Source: Dactylosporangium sp040605635 (GTDB lineage: Bacteria; Actinomycetota; Actinomycetes; Mycobacteriales; Micromonosporaceae). Taken from it: a stretch of DNA of 64,000 nucleotides. Where the stretch lies: the NCBI RefSeq assembly GCF_040605635.1, contig NZ_JBEXDG010000056.1:9846-73845 (forward strand). Direction: 5' to 3'. Position 1 is the first letter of the stretch. Every line of letters begins with the position of its first letter. The notes under the pieces were generated by a model. It was not told the origin of the DNA. It worked only from the letters and a program-made list of their open reading frames with translations, and ran no database searches. Of this stretch, positions 7,824 through 17,700 are shown one piece after another. A program made the translations under genes and the position numbers.

Positions 7824-9500
7824 ATGGCGCAGACTTTGATCGTGTCCCGGGAGCGGGCCGGGGCATATCCGACGATTCAGGACGCTTTGGAGATCGCGAC
7901 CGACGGCGCGGTGATCTCGGTCGAGGCGGGCACCTATGCCGAGGTGGTCCGGCTGCGGCGGCGCAAGGTGAGTATCGTCGCGGCGGGGAAGGCCGGTTCG
8001 GTCACGCTTGACGCGACAGGGCTCGGCGGCTCAGCCGTGGCGTGTGAGTCGGCCGAGGTCACGCTGCGCGGCCTGATCCTCACCGCCGACGACTATCCGG
8101 CGGTCAGCGTCACCGGTGGCCGGCTCGCGATCGAGGCGTGCGAGGTCGCTGCCGTGTTCGCGGCAGGGCTCAGCATCACCGACGGCGCGCACGTCGAGGC
8201 GACCGATGTGAAGGTGACGCAGGGGCAGTACGGGATGGTCATCGAAGACTCCGACGGCGTCGTCGACAAGTGCGAGGTGCGCAACATCGCCGACGACGGG
8301 GTGATCGTGCGCCTCGGGGCAAGCCCCGTCATCCGCAACAGCACGATCGAGGGCTGTGGATTCCGCGGCATCTACGTGTACCACGCCGCAAAGCCGACGA
8401 TCGAGCGCTGCGACATCTCGGCCACCGGCGACGCCGGCATCTCCGTCGCGCACCAGAGCGCACCGACGATCACGGAGACGTGGATCCACGACACGCACGG
8501 TGTCGGCATCATGTTCGGCCGTGGCTGCGGCGGGCTCGTGGAGAGCTGCCGCGTCGAGTCGACGGCCACGCCGGGCATCCACGTCGACGAGGGCGCCAGC
8601 CCGACGATCCGCGAGGCCGACGAACGGCACCGGCCGCGGGTCGGCGTGCAGGCGGTCGAGGGTGCGACGAAGCAGGACACGGACAAGGTCGACAAGCTCC
8701 TCGCCGAGCTCGACTCGATGATCGGCCTGGCCGGGGTCAAGGGCGAGGTCCGCTCGCTGATCGACGAGATCCAGGTCAACGAGTGGCGCCGCAGTGCCAG
8801 CCTCGCCGTCGGCGCGGTCAGCCACCACCTCATCTTCACCGGGGCGCCCGGCACCGGCAAGACGACCGTCGCCCGGCTCTACGGGCAGCTGCTGAAGGCC
8901 CTCGGGGTCCTGCCCATCGGCAAGTTCAAGGAAGTGTCACGGCGTGACCTCGTCGGGCAGTACATCGGCCACACCGCGGAAAAGGCCACGACCGTCTTCG
9001 AGGAGGCGCTCGGCGGGGTCCTGTTCATCGACGAGGCCTACACACTGGCCCGCTCCGGTGGCGCCAGCGCCGACTTCGGGCAGGAGGCGATCGACACGCT
9101 GGTGAAGCTGATGGAGGACCAGCGCGACCAGGTCGCCGTCATCGTCGCCGGCTACACCGCCGAGATGGCCGACTTCCTGGACGCCAACTCGGGTCTGGCG
9201 TCGCGGTTCGCCAAGACGCTCGAGTTCGAGAACTACTCGCCGCAGGAGCTCGTGCTGATCGCGGGGCGGATCGCCCGCAACGACGACTACGTCTTCGCCC
9301 CCGGGCTCGAGGACGCGTTGTACGAGTGGTTCGACCAGATGGACCGCGGGCAGAACTTCGGCAACGCGCGTGAGGCCCGCAAGCTGCTCGAAGGGATGCG
9401 CAAGGCGCAGTCCGGGCGGCTGCGCGGCCTCGGCCGGGTCCCGAGCCGCGAGGACCTCCGGATGCTCGTCCTGGAGGACCTGCTGGCCGCCGCACGCTGA
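7824..9500 (+). CDS. eccA: EccA/CbbX-type AAA+ ATPase with an N-terminal right-handed beta-helix
   Basis: A cytosolic AAA+ ATPase of the EccA/CbbX/SpoVK class, which in type VII secretion handles substrates or their chaperones. I chose the ATG at 7824 (558 residues) because GGTGGGG sits six bases upstream; a longer in-frame start exists at 7767. Residues about 1-265 are pectate-lyase-like beta-helix repeats (IVEDS..VVDKCEVRN, SPVIRNSTIEGCGFRGIYVY and similar). The ATPase follows: Walker A GAPGTGKTT from residue 340, Walker B LFIDEAY with Asp403, sensor-type NSGLASRF, and the CbbX-like FGNAREARKLLE near the end. Mycobacterial EccA has a TPR N-terminal half instead, so the beta-helix is a different recognition module. 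It heads the secretion locus. Confidence 0.9.
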   Translation: MAQTLIVSRERAGAYPTIQDALEIATDGAVISVEAGTYAEVVRLRRRKVSIVAAGKAGSVTLDATGLGGSAVACESAEVTLRGLILTADDYPAVSVTGGRLAIEACEVAAVFAAGLSITDGAHVEATDVKVTQGQYGMVIEDSDGVVDKCEVRNIADDGVIVRLGASPVIRNSTIEGCGFRGIYVYHAAKPTIERCDISATGDAGISVAHQSAPTITETWIHDTHGVGIMFGRGCGGLVESCRVESTATPGIHVDEGASPTIREADERHRPRVGVQAVEGATKQDTDKVDKLLAELDSMIGLAGVKGEVRSLIDEIQVNEWRRSASLAVGAVSHHLIFTGAPGTGKTTVARLYGQLLKALGVLPIGKFKEVSRRDLVGQYIGHTAEKATTVFEEALGGVLFIDEAYTLARSGGASADFGQEAIDTLVKLMEDQRDQVAVIVAGYTAEMADFLDANSGLASRFAKTLEFENYSPQELVLIAGRIARNDDYVFAPGLEDALYEWFDQMDRGQNFGNAREARKLLEGMRKAQSGRLRGLGRVPSREDLRMLVLEDLLAAAR

Positions 9501-9543
9501 GGCGACCAGCAGACGAAACCCTCCATGCAGAGCAGGCGACGGA

Positions 9544-11445
9544 TCAGGCGCCGCCACCCAGGACGGTCGGCGCCTCAGGGCGGTAGGCCCTCGTGTCCTG
9601 CTGCTTCGCGACCACGCCTCCACCGGGCGTCTCGACGCTGAACGCGACGTCGTCGGTCACGATCCGGTTGCCCGACTCGTCGGCCTCGGACCCCGTGCCG
9701 GATCCGTCGCGGCGGGCCTTGCGGGCCGTCAGCTCCGGCGACACCGTCGGGCCGGCCTTGATCCGCGACTGCCCGCCCGAGCGGGCGCCGGTCGCAGCGG
9801 CCCGCCCGCGGAGCTTGACCTCCTCGAGCTTCGACACTGCGGCACCCGTCGGCGGCGGCGCCGGAGCGTCGAGGATCGGCGCGGCCACGTCGGAGCGGGC
9901 GGCCTCCACCCCGGCCCAGTCGGAGTTTGGGACCGGCTGACCCGGTTGACCGTTGCCTGTCGCGGTTTTGCGCGTGGTACGCGACCCGGGCTGCCCCGGC
10001 GGCAACATCGGGCTCTGCGACGGTGCTTTGAGCACCGGCGGGGCGGCCCCGGCAGGGCGCAGCGGCGACGTGCTGCCTGCCGCCTGCCGGGACTGCGGGT
10101 GCAGCTCCGACTGGCTGCCGGGCTTGCCGCTCGCACCGCGCTGCTTGTTGTTGAGGACCGGCGGGACGGTGCCGGACTGCTGCCGCGCGAACGGTTCCTC
10201 GACCCCGCCCTGCCGCGTGATGCCGTTGAGCTTCTCCTGCTGCCTGCCCGTGCCGGCCGGGTTGGCGCGCGGGTTCTGCCGCTGGGCACCGTTGGACATC
10301 GGCGGTGCCGGCGGGGTCGAACCCGGGGAGCGCAGCGCGCCGGGCGTCATGTCGCCGGTCGGGGCGACCATGCCCTTCGCCTGGATGAGGCCGGGGTTGA
10401 GACCCTTCGGGACGAGCTTGGCGAACGGCGACGTGACGTTCGGGTTGAGGGTCGTCGGCTTCGCCAAGGGCTGCCCGGGCGGGCGGACACCGGGCGGCAG
10501 CACCGGCGGCACGATCGTCGGGTTGGGCAGCCCGCCCGGCGGCAGCACATTCGGCGGGTTGGTGACGTTGAGCACCGGCTGCAGCGGGTTGGTCGAGACC
10601 GGATTCGGGATGACCGGCGGGTTCTTCTGCAGGTTGAGCAGGCTCTGGTTGAGCCCCGGCGGCGGACCGCCGGGCATGCCGCCGGGCGGCCCTCCGAGGC
10701 TGATCGGGTTGGGCTGGCCGATCGGCGTCAGCAGTGCGTTCATCGGGAAGAACGGCGCGCCGTGGCCGTTGCCGACCGTCGAGTAGGTCTGGAAGATCTG
10801 CTGCGCGGTGCGGTGCGCGAGCCCCTGCGCCTCGCGGGCGAACTCCTTCTTCTTCTCGTTGATCTGCTCGATCGCGTCACGCTTGTTGGCGTTGTCGTAG
10901 TCGGTCTGGTCGCCGCCGGGGATCAGGTTGTAGTGCCAGAACCAGTTGCCGAACGTGCCGTCGGTCTCCGACGCCTTGTCGATGGCCGACTTGTACCGGC
11001 TCCACATCCCCTCCATCTCCGTGCGCGCGGCACGGACGATGGTGACCTGTGCGCGCAGCGCGGCGACGTTGTCGAGCGCCGAGTCCATCCAAGACTGCAG
11101 GTAGGCCAGCATCTTGCCCGGCCCCGCGGTCATGAACTTCTCGCGGGCGTCGCCGTCCTTCCAGTCCTTCTCATACAGGTCGCTGCTGGTCTGCAGGACC
11201 TGCTGCTGGATGCCGAAGAGCAGCTGCCACGCCCGGTTCCACTGGTCGGCCAGCGCGGAGATGTCCTCCGGGTGCTGGTTCATGATCTGCTGGCGGATGT
11301 CCTCGATCCACGGGCCGTTCTCGCCGTCGTTGGGCGGGTTGGTGAACTCGACGTCGAATCGATCGGGCACGTTGTACCACATGCCGGATCCGGAGGGGCC
11401 GGGGTGCGGCATCTCCGCGCGCATGTACCGCCAGTCTTCAGCCAC
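9544..11445 (-). CDS. Large type VII secretion-associated protein with proline-rich tail
   Basis: A 633-residue protein. Residues about 1-215 are helical, with WKDGDAREKF resembling a WxxG turn, as in PPE/WXG100-type substrates (helical pair, then turn). Residues about 215-400 are rich in Pro, Gly, Asn (PNPISLGGPPGGMPGGPPPG), and the last third is a low-complexity Pro/Ala/Arg segment. No signal peptide or membrane segment. GTG start six bases after the stop of the upstream gene, so probably co-translated with it. Secretion by the adjacent system is inferred from domain style and place; no enzyme domain is recognised. It converges with the EccA-like gene. Confidence 0.75.
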   Translation of the reverse strand: MAEDWRYMRAEMPHPGPSGSGMWYNVPDRFDVEFTNPPNDGENGPWIEDIRQQIMNQHPEDISALADQWNRAWQLLFGIQQQVLQTSSDLYEKDWKDGDAREKFMTAGPGKMLAYLQSWMDSALDNVAALRAQVTIVRAARTEMEGMWSRYKSAIDKASETDGTFGNWFWHYNLIPGGDQTDYDNANKRDAIEQINEKKKEFAREAQGLAHRTAQQIFQTYSTVGNGHGAPFFPMNALLTPIGQPNPISLGGPPGGMPGGPPPGLNQSLLNLQKNPPVIPNPVSTNPLQPVLNVTNPPNVLPPGGLPNPTIVPPVLPPGVRPPGQPLAKPTTLNPNVTSPFAKLVPKGLNPGLIQAKGMVAPTGDMTPGALRSPGSTPPAPPMSNGAQRQNPRANPAGTGRQQEKLNGITRQGGVEEPFARQQSGTVPPVLNNKQRGASGKPGSQSELHPQSRQAAGSTSPLRPAGAAPPVLKAPSQSPMLPPGQPGSRTTRKTATGNGQPGQPVPNSDWAGVEAARSDVAAPILDAPAPPPTGAAVSKLEEVKLRGRAAATGARSGGQSRIKAGPTVSPELTARKARRDGSGTGSEADESGNRIVTDDVAFSVETPGGGVVAKQQDTRAYRPEAPTVLGGGA

Positions 11446-11451
11446 GGGGCA

Positions 11452-12522
11452 TCACTGCGGCCTGAGCTGGTTGATCTTGTCCTGGGCGGGCTGCTCGCCG
11501 GCGCCGACCACACCCTCGGTCTGCTCGCCGATCTGCAGGACCTTGGGGTCCTTGGCGGCCTGCGTCGTGGTGATGGTCTGGCTGTCGTCGGCGTTGGTGA
11601 CCACGCTGTTGCCGGTCGTGTTGTTGCCGTCCTTGTCCTTGTTCTGCGTGTGCGTGCTCGTGACCTCGCCGTCGGTGTAGGTCGTCGTCTGCGTCTGCGA
11701 ACCGGTCAACCGGCCGTCGTTGCCGTAATAGGTGGTCTGCTGCTGCACCGTGTTGCCCGACGTGACATACGTCGTGGTATCCGCCCGGCTCGTGCGCGTG
11801 TAGCCCGCGCGCTCCTCGTCCGTCTTCCCCTTCGGGTTCGGCGGATAGGTCACGATCGTCGTGGTCACCGTGTTGCCGGTAAACGGGTCGACCCTGGTGA
11901 TGAGCTCGCGGCGCACGCCGTCGGTGCTGACGGCGACCTTGTGCTGACCCTGCGCGTCGGTGAAGGTGCCCTGGTCGGTCCAGCGGACCACCACGCCCGA
12001 TGCGGCACCGTTGCCGGAGCTCATGTTCTCGCTGTAGGCGTCCTGCCAGGTCTTGACCTGCTTGAGCCATTCCTCTGGATAGCCGGCAGGCCGCTCGGCC
12101 TTGCTGTCGCCATAGGCGAACTTGACCGCGTTGAGGTCGGCGGCGGACCAGCCGTCGGTGCCGGCATAGGCGTTGGCGATGGTCTGCGCGGCCGAGCCGG
12201 TGTTCATCAGCCCCTGCGCCAGGAACGACAGATACTGCTGCAACTCGTTGTAGTTGGCCAGCATCAGATGCGCGGTGTAGGCACCCTCGGGCAGCGAGCC
12301 GGGCGCCCACGCGTTGATCGGCATGGTGCCGAGCAGGTTGAGCTCCGGGACCTTGCCGCGGAGGTTCTCCATGATGATCTTCATGTTGCTGGCGAAGTCC
12401 GCCATGCCGTCGATGTCGGCGTCGATGTTCTTGTGGCCGGCCTCGAGCCACGCCGGATTCGTGTTGGCGGTGGTCTGAGACTGGTACGGGTTATAGGGCG
12501 CGTCGTCGCGCGGCTCAGCCAA
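11452..12522 (-). CDS. Type VII secretion-associated protein with Thr-rich tail
   Basis: 356 residues from a TTG at 12522, preferred because GGGGGAGAG precedes it by a few bases; a start upstream at 12612 lacks such a site. Residues 1-170 are helical (MADFASNMKIIMENLRGKV; LANYNELQQYLSFLAQGL), like the N-terminal part of Esp/WXG substrates. Residues about 190-330 form a Thr/Asn/Gln-rich region with short strands such as TTTYVTSGNTVQQQTTYYG, recalling YD-type repeats of surface toxins but too irregular to count as Rhs. No membrane segment. It is read divergently from the WXG-like genes and lies six bases upstream of the 633-residue protein. Likely a substrate or substrate partner; the exact role is unknown. 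Confidence 0.7.
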   Translation of the reverse strand: MAEPRDDAPYNPYQSQTTANTNPAWLEAGHKNIDADIDGMADFASNMKIIMENLRGKVPELNLLGTMPINAWAPGSLPEGAYTAHLMLANYNELQQYLSFLAQGLMNTGSAAQTIANAYAGTDGWSAADLNAVKFAYGDSKAERPAGYPEEWLKQVKTWQDAYSENMSSGNGAASGVVVRWTDQGTFTDAQGQHKVAVSTDGVRRELITRVDPFTGNTVTTTIVTYPPNPKGKTDEERAGYTRTSRADTTTYVTSGNTVQQQTTYYGNDGRLTGSQTQTTTYTDGEVTSTHTQNKDKDGNNTTGNSVVTNADDSQTITTTQAAKDPKVLQIGEQTEGVVGAGEQPAQDKINQLRPQ

Positions 12523-12754
12523 GATCTCTCCCCCGTCGATCCGTGCCTCTGGTCCATCGCCCGAGGCGCTCCGGCATCCTCGTCCAGATCGAGCGTAACC
12601 GGACAGCGCCACAATGGAGAACCCTGTCCGACTGGACCGACCTTGAACTGGGGCGCTACCGTCTGGTGCGCCGCATTATGGTGGGTTGTATCGATCCATC
12701 GCTCAGCGAGCTTCCCTCCCGGGAAGCCACAGCAGAAAACGGGGTGAGACGAAG
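12523..12754. promoter_or_regulatory. Divergent promoter region of the substrate genes
   Basis: 232 bases between two TTG starts read in opposite directions. It must drive both the minus-strand pair and the plus-strand WXG-like series leading to the giant gene. A TTGAAC hexamer is at 12643-12648, but no -10 box at normal spacing is convincing, so promoters are placed by position only. Confidence 0.45.
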
Positions 12755-13114
12755 TTGACGGACACACCAGGTGTGGGCACGGTCCACGCGACCCAGGATC
12801 AGCTCAACACGATGGCCAACAGGTGCATGGAGACCCGCGAGAGCATCGCGACCGGCATGGCGCAGCTGCTGGACCGGATCAACGGCCTCAGCGGGGCTGG
12901 CATGTCCGGTGCCGCGAACAACGCGCTGCAGGGCTCCTCGGCCCAGCTCAACCAGGGCCTGACGAAGATGCTGAACGCCCTCGACGACCTCGCCGGGAAG
13001 ATCAGCAGCGCCTCCTCGACGTTCGGTGTCAACGACGACGACGCGGCGAACGACATCCGGGCCGCGGCTGCCGCCACCGGCGACTCCACGGTCATCTCCG
13101 CCCTGCGTGGCTGA
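12755..13114 (+). CDS. WXG100-like small protein without the WXG motif
   Basis: 119 residues from a TTG at 12755 with GGGGTGAGACGAAG upstream. It is a two-helix protein of Esx size: helix one DQLNTMANRCMETRESIATG, a loop reading LSGAGMSGAA where WXG would stand, and helix two NALQGSSAQLNQGLTKML. The Trp of the motif is absent. In Esx heterodimers one partner often carries an altered turn, and the next gene does have W-x-G, so these two could form the pair. No secretion motif of the YxxxD type is visible at its C terminus. Confidence 0.75.
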   Translation: MTDTPGVGTVHATQDQLNTMANRCMETRESIATGMAQLLDRINGLSGAGMSGAANNALQGSSAQLNQGLTKMLNALDDLAGKISSASSTFGVNDDDAANDIRAAAAATGDSTVISALRG

Positions 13115-13152
13115 CCCTTCCGCGACGAGACCTTCGAGAGGCAGGAACATCC

Positions 13153-13461
13153 ATGGGAGCGGGATACGGCGCTGACGGCGCCATCACCTACAACTTCGGC
13201 CAGATCGCGGACGTGGCGACCGCCATCGGCACCTACACGGGTGCGGTCGAGGGGTCCCTCGAGGACCTCTACACGCAGTTCACCCAGCTCTTCGCCGCCG
13301 ACTGGCACGGGGCCGCCGGCCAGGCGGTCGACTCCGCCCGCACCGAGTGGAACTCGGGCATCGGCGACATCAAGGCCGCCCTGTCGCAGGTCGGTGTGAA
13401 GCTGGGCGCGTCGGCCGAGCGGATGCAGGCGGTCGACAAGCAGATCGCCGCGGGCATCTGA
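13153..13461 (+). CDS. WXG100 family protein (EsxA/EsxB-like)
   Basis: 102 residues, ATG start with GAGAGG about ten bases upstream, 38 bases after the previous gene. A textbook WXG100 layout: helix one (FGQIADVATAIGTYTGAVEG), the turn ADWHGAAG with the W-x-G motif near the middle, and helix two (NSGIGDIKAALSQVGVKLGA). These small proteins travel as helical-hairpin dimers through the type VII channel. The C terminus is short and lacks an obvious YxxxD/E signal, so its partner may supply it. Confidence 0.9.
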   Translation: MGAGYGADGAITYNFGQIADVATAIGTYTGAVEGSLEDLYTQFTQLFAADWHGAAGQAVDSARTEWNSGIGDIKAALSQVGVKLGASAERMQAVDKQIAAGI

Positions 13462-13594
13462 ACGGTCCGTCGGACCGGTCACGGAGGATGTGACGAAGGC
13501 CGCCGGGGTTCCGGGGCGGGGCAGCGCCGGAGCCTCGGCGGGTGCACACTTGGACACCCGAGGCACAGTGATCGCGGCTTGACGGGGAGGTGCC

Positions 13595-13993
13595 GTGGAT
13601 CGTCCCAACTGGGGCGCGATCGAAGGGATGCTCGCCGACCTCAAGCGGGTCACGAAGGAGCTGCCCGACATCCAGCGCAAGGCCCTGGAGGTCACGGGCA
13701 CCGCATGGTCGGACGACCGCACGGTCAAGGCCGTGGTCGGCCCGCGCGGGCACCTCATCGAGCTCGAGATCGACCCTCGGGTCTACCGCAAGCCGAACTC
13801 CAAGGAGCTGGCCGCGACGATCGTGGCCACCGTCCGCAAGGCCATCGAGGAGTCGGCGCGGCAGGCGCAGGAGATCTACGACGAGGCACTGCCGTTGGAC
13901 ATGCGCGCGGCCCGGGTCGGCGGCATGGACATCAACAAGCTGATCCAGAGCCACGATGCCGACATCCGGCGACAGGGGGACGACGATGGGTGA
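13595..13993 (+). CDS. YbaB/EbfC-like nucleoid-associated protein (EspL-like)
   Basis: 132 residues from a GTG. The central region TGTAWSDDRTVKAVVGPRGHLIELEIDPR is broken here as TGTAWSDDRTVKAVV and GPRGHLIELEIDP; it matches the beta core of YbaB/EbfC proteins (VTV.V.G.G.L..L.IDP), flanked by N- and C-terminal helices. YbaB proteins bind DNA as dimers. In ESX-1 the YbaB-like EspL acts as a cytosolic factor for substrate stability, and YbaB-like genes are common next to WXG100 genes in actinobacteria. It overlaps the following gene by eight bases. Confidence 0.8.
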   Translation: MDRPNWGAIEGMLADLKRVTKELPDIQRKALEVTGTAWSDDRTVKAVVGPRGHLIELEIDPRVYRKPNSKELAATIVATVRKAIEESARQAQEIYDEALPLDMRAARVGGMDINKLIQSHDADIRRQGDDDG

Positions 13994-14372
13994 CTACGTC
14001 ATTCTCGGCAGCACCGCCGCCGACCTGCTCAACTCGGCACAGAAGGTCAAGGACCTGGGCGGCCGGCTCACCGGCACCATGTCGAGTGCGATCGCCCGGA
14101 TCGACCCGCTGGACCAGACGGCGACCTTCGGCGGCGACGACTTCGCCGAGAGCTTCCTGCATGGCGAGGGCGGCGAAGGCGGTTATCACCAGTTGGTCCC
14201 GTCCGGCGTCGGTGACGAGAAGACGACGGCCAACCAGGCCGTGAAGACCAACGCCCGCAAGCTCGGCGAGGGCATGACCAATCTCGGCCAGCACGCGCTG
14301 GACGCCATGTGGGCCTACACGGCGACCGACGACGACGGCGCCACCGACATCGACAACGCCGCCCGCACCTGA
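13986..14372 (+). CDS. EspC/WXG-like small protein with a YxxxD secretion motif
   Basis: 128 residues from an ATG with GGGGGA upstream, overlapping the YbaB-like gene by eight bases. Helical ends with a Gly-rich centre (FLHGEGGEGGYHQL). Near the C terminus MWAYTATDDDG contains Tyr111-x3-Asp115, the general type VII signal that directs one partner of a helical pair. It precedes the giant gene by 64 bases and may be its secretion partner, giving the signal that the giant itself does not obviously show. The family is otherwise not named. Confidence 0.7.
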   Translation: MGDYVILGSTAADLLNSAQKVKDLGGRLTGTMSSAIARIDPLDQTATFGGDDFAESFLHGEGGEGGYHQLVPSGVGDEKTTANQAVKTNARKLGEGMTNLGQHALDAMWAYTATDDDGATDIDNAART

Positions 14373-14436
14373 GTGACCTGGGCACCGGCTTGAGGACACA
14401 CGTGCGCCCGGCGCGCCTGCCGGCGACCCGGCGGGG

Positions 14437-14770
14437 GTGACGGTGGACAACGTCATCGACACCATCATCGGATGGTTCGTCGAGCTCGAGGAGCACATCC
14501 CGGGTTCCGGCAACATGGCCCGCGACCTCATCATCGGCAGGGTCCCCGAAGCCGACAAGGAGAGCATCTACACGCTGGCGAGGCATTACGCCGACGCCGC
14601 CAACGAGCTCGCCGACCTCTACGAAGAGGTCTCCCACGTCGCCGACGCGCTGATGGAGAACTGGGCCAGCCAGGGCGCGGTCCAGTGGACCGAACAGTGG
14701 CTGAACTACCTGCGGGCGGTCGGCGCCACCATGGAGGGGCTCAGCTCCCTGTCGCAGAGTCTGGACGGCT
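14437..14770 (+). other. Giant protein: N-terminal WXG-like helical domain
   Basis: Residues 1-110 form a helix-turn-helix of WXG100 size: RHYADAANELADLYEEVSHV, then ENWASQGAVQW with Trp at the turn, then LNYLRAVGATMEGLSSL. This is the expected N-terminal export module of type VII toxins such as LXG/WXG proteins. A long hydrophobic stretch follows at about 121-175 (LIMLGALLLQLVIAAFF), which may insert into a membrane during delivery. Confidence 0.7.
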
Positions 14771-17700
14771 TCGGCTTCCAGATCGAGCTGCAGGAGTTCA
14801 TGGTCGCGCTGAACCTCATCATGCTCGGCGCCCTGCTCCTGCAGCTCGTCATCGCCGCGTTCTTCTCCGGCGGTGCCTCGCTCAGCGGTGTGGTCCCGGC
14901 GTTCCTCACCACCGGCAGGCTCATCGGCATCGCCACCACGAAGACCATCACGGCGATCGGCCAGATGACGCTCCGGGTGGCGCTGAGGAGCCTGACCCCG
15001 TTCCTGGCACGGGTCGCGCCGACGCTGGTGCGCACGGCCACCCCCGCGCTGACCCGCACGGCCCTGCCCGCGCTGACCCGCGCCTCCCTGCCGGTCCTCG
15101 CCCGCTCGACCCTGCCGGCGTTGCGCACCGCGGGGACGACGTTCGCGCGCACCACACTGCCCAACTTCGCCCGCAACGTCGGCGCCGGCATCGTGCGAGG
15201 GCTGCTGCCCAGGAACGTCATCGCACGGACCGTCGCGGACCGCATGGCCAACCAGTGGCTGCGCTCGACGCTCACCAACGGGCTCATCCGCAACACCCTC
15301 GGCCGCAGCGTCGCCGCCGGGATCGGCCGGTCGGTCGGCTCCCGCGCCGCGACGATGGCCGCCGGCCGGGCCACCCGCGCCGCCTACGCCAGGGCCCTGG
15401 AGCAGCAGCTGGCCCGGCAGTTCGGCGCGCGGGTCGGCGGCCGCGCCATGGAAGGGGCACTCGGCCGCCTCGGCGTCGACGCGGCAGGTCAGCAGGCCGC
15501 CCGCAGCGTCCTCATGCAGCAGGCGGCGGCGCAGACGGCGAACGTGTCGTTCCGCACGGAGCTGGCGAAGTATCTCGGCACCCGCATCGCCATGGGCGGG
15601 CTGTTCATGGGCGGCGGCAACCTCATCGGTCAGCTGCACATCATCGACAAGCGCAACCTCGACCCGGGTCTGCTCGACCTGGATCAGGTCAAGGTGTACG
15701 CGGCGCAGGGTGCCCTGTTCGGCGCGGGCATGTGGGGCAGCCCGCTCGGCCACGCCATCGGCGGTGGTGTGGCAGGCGGCCTCTTCAACGCCGCGACCGG
15801 TGAGAGCATCAAGGACGGCGTCCTGCACGGCGCGTTCGTCGGGGGTGTCTTCGGCGCCGCCAGCCACTTCACCGCAAATCCGGCCCACATGCCGATCAAG
15901 ATCGGCCAGTCGGTGCACATCATGCCGGCGGAGCGCGGGCCCGGCTTCATCACCAGGTTCGACACCCCGCAGGGCGCCCACGTCCCCGCGAGGATCGCGA
16001 ACCTCAACGGCGTCGAGCAGTGGCACGCGCCGGGCCGCGGTGCCGCGTTCTTCCGCACCGAGGGCGGCACCATCCCCGAGGGTGGGCAACTGCGCGAGTA
16101 CGGCGTGATCGACCCCAACGGCAAGATCCAGGTCCACCGGCACATGCTCGACCCGATCGTCGTGTCGGACCAGCCGCAGATCGCGTCGGGGTCGTCGTTC
16201 GGTGCCGGGTCACCGCCACCCCCCGGCGGCCCGGGCGGTGGTGGCCCTCCCGGCGGCCCGCACCAGCCTGCCGGGCCGGCCATCCGCGGCCCGCAGGTCG
16301 ACGGCGGTGTCCTGCGCGGCCGGGACGCCCTCGTCGACGGTGGTGGCCCGCCGCGCGGCCCCGAGGTCCCGGGCGACCGCGGCGGGGTGGTGCGCGGCCC
16401 CGAGGCGTTGCGGACGGCCGACGGCGGCACCCTCGTCCGCGGCCCGGAAACCCCGGTGGACGGCGGCACGGCCCGCCCCGGCGAGACCCTGCGCCCCGGC
16501 GAGACCATCAGACCGGGGGAGTCCATCAGACCCGGCGAAGGCGTCAGGCCCGGCGAAACGATCCGCCCCGGCGAGAGCATCAGACCGGGTGAATCCATCA
16601 GGCCGGGCGAAAACGGCAGTCCTGCCGAGACGATCAAACCCGGCGAGTCCGCACGGCCAGGCGAAACCACAAAGCCCGGCGGGACCACCAGACCCGGCGA
16701 GACAACAAGGCCGGGGGAGCACGGCAGGCCCGGGGAGAACGGCAGGGCCGGTGAGGTCACCAGGCCCGAGGACGGCGCCGCGGCGGGCAGGAACGGCCGC
16801 CCCGCCGACGGCGGTGACCTGCCGCCGCTGCTCGACCGCCCCGGTGACGCAGGACCGGTCGACCGTGGCCCCGCCGGCACGGACCGCACCACAGGACCCA
16901 GGACCGACCCGGCACAGAACACGGCCGTCAACCCCGCACGGGATCCGGCGGCCGACCCGGTCACCACCGGACCGCCCGCCGCCGGTCGTGGCCCCGCCGA
17001 GATCCCGGTGGAGTTGCAGCGGCTGCGCGACGGCTACCCTGAACCGGCCGCGACGGGGCAGTTCACCCGGGCCGAGCCGCGCAACCTGACGCTCGGCCGG
17101 TCGTTCGGCGCCGACGTGGCCGGTGACGCCGCCGGGCTGCGCGTCGCCGTCGACCGGGCCGTCGACCGGGTGCCCGCGCCGGCCGGTGCGGCTGCCCGCG
17201 GGCCGAACCTCGCCACGCCGTGGCAGGCCGTCCGGGTGGCGGCGCTCGGCGAGGGGCTGCACGGTGTGTGGTTCCGCGACGGTGGCCTCGCCGAGGTACA
17301 CATCGAGATCGGCCGCAACCCCGGCGGCGCACGGATCCGGGTGGAGTTCCCCGAGCTGCGGTTCGACGACGGGGGACCGGGCCGCCCCGCCGGTCCGGTG
17401 CGTGTCGTCGTCGACGAACGGGTCGGGGCCGGCAATCCGGCGACCCGCCCGGCGGAGGTCGCGATCGGCCTGCGGCAGGCGCTCAACGTCGTCGACTCGT
17501 GGCTGAAGAGCCCGCCGGACGGCACGGCGGTGCCGGTGGAGACGGTGCGCGGCCCGCAGCCCCGCACCGGTGGCGCACTGCCGGAGCAGCCGCGCAACGC
17601 CACGGACACCTCCGTGCCGCCGGGCCGGGGTGCACCCGGTCTGCCGGACGGCCTGCCCGATCAGGGGCCGGACCCCATCACGGGCCGCCCGCCGGCGCCG

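Noticed and set aside
16474..16770. CRISPR array
   Set aside because: The 18-base units are directly adjacent, without unique spacers, and encode in-frame RPGExx hexapeptides inside a long gene.
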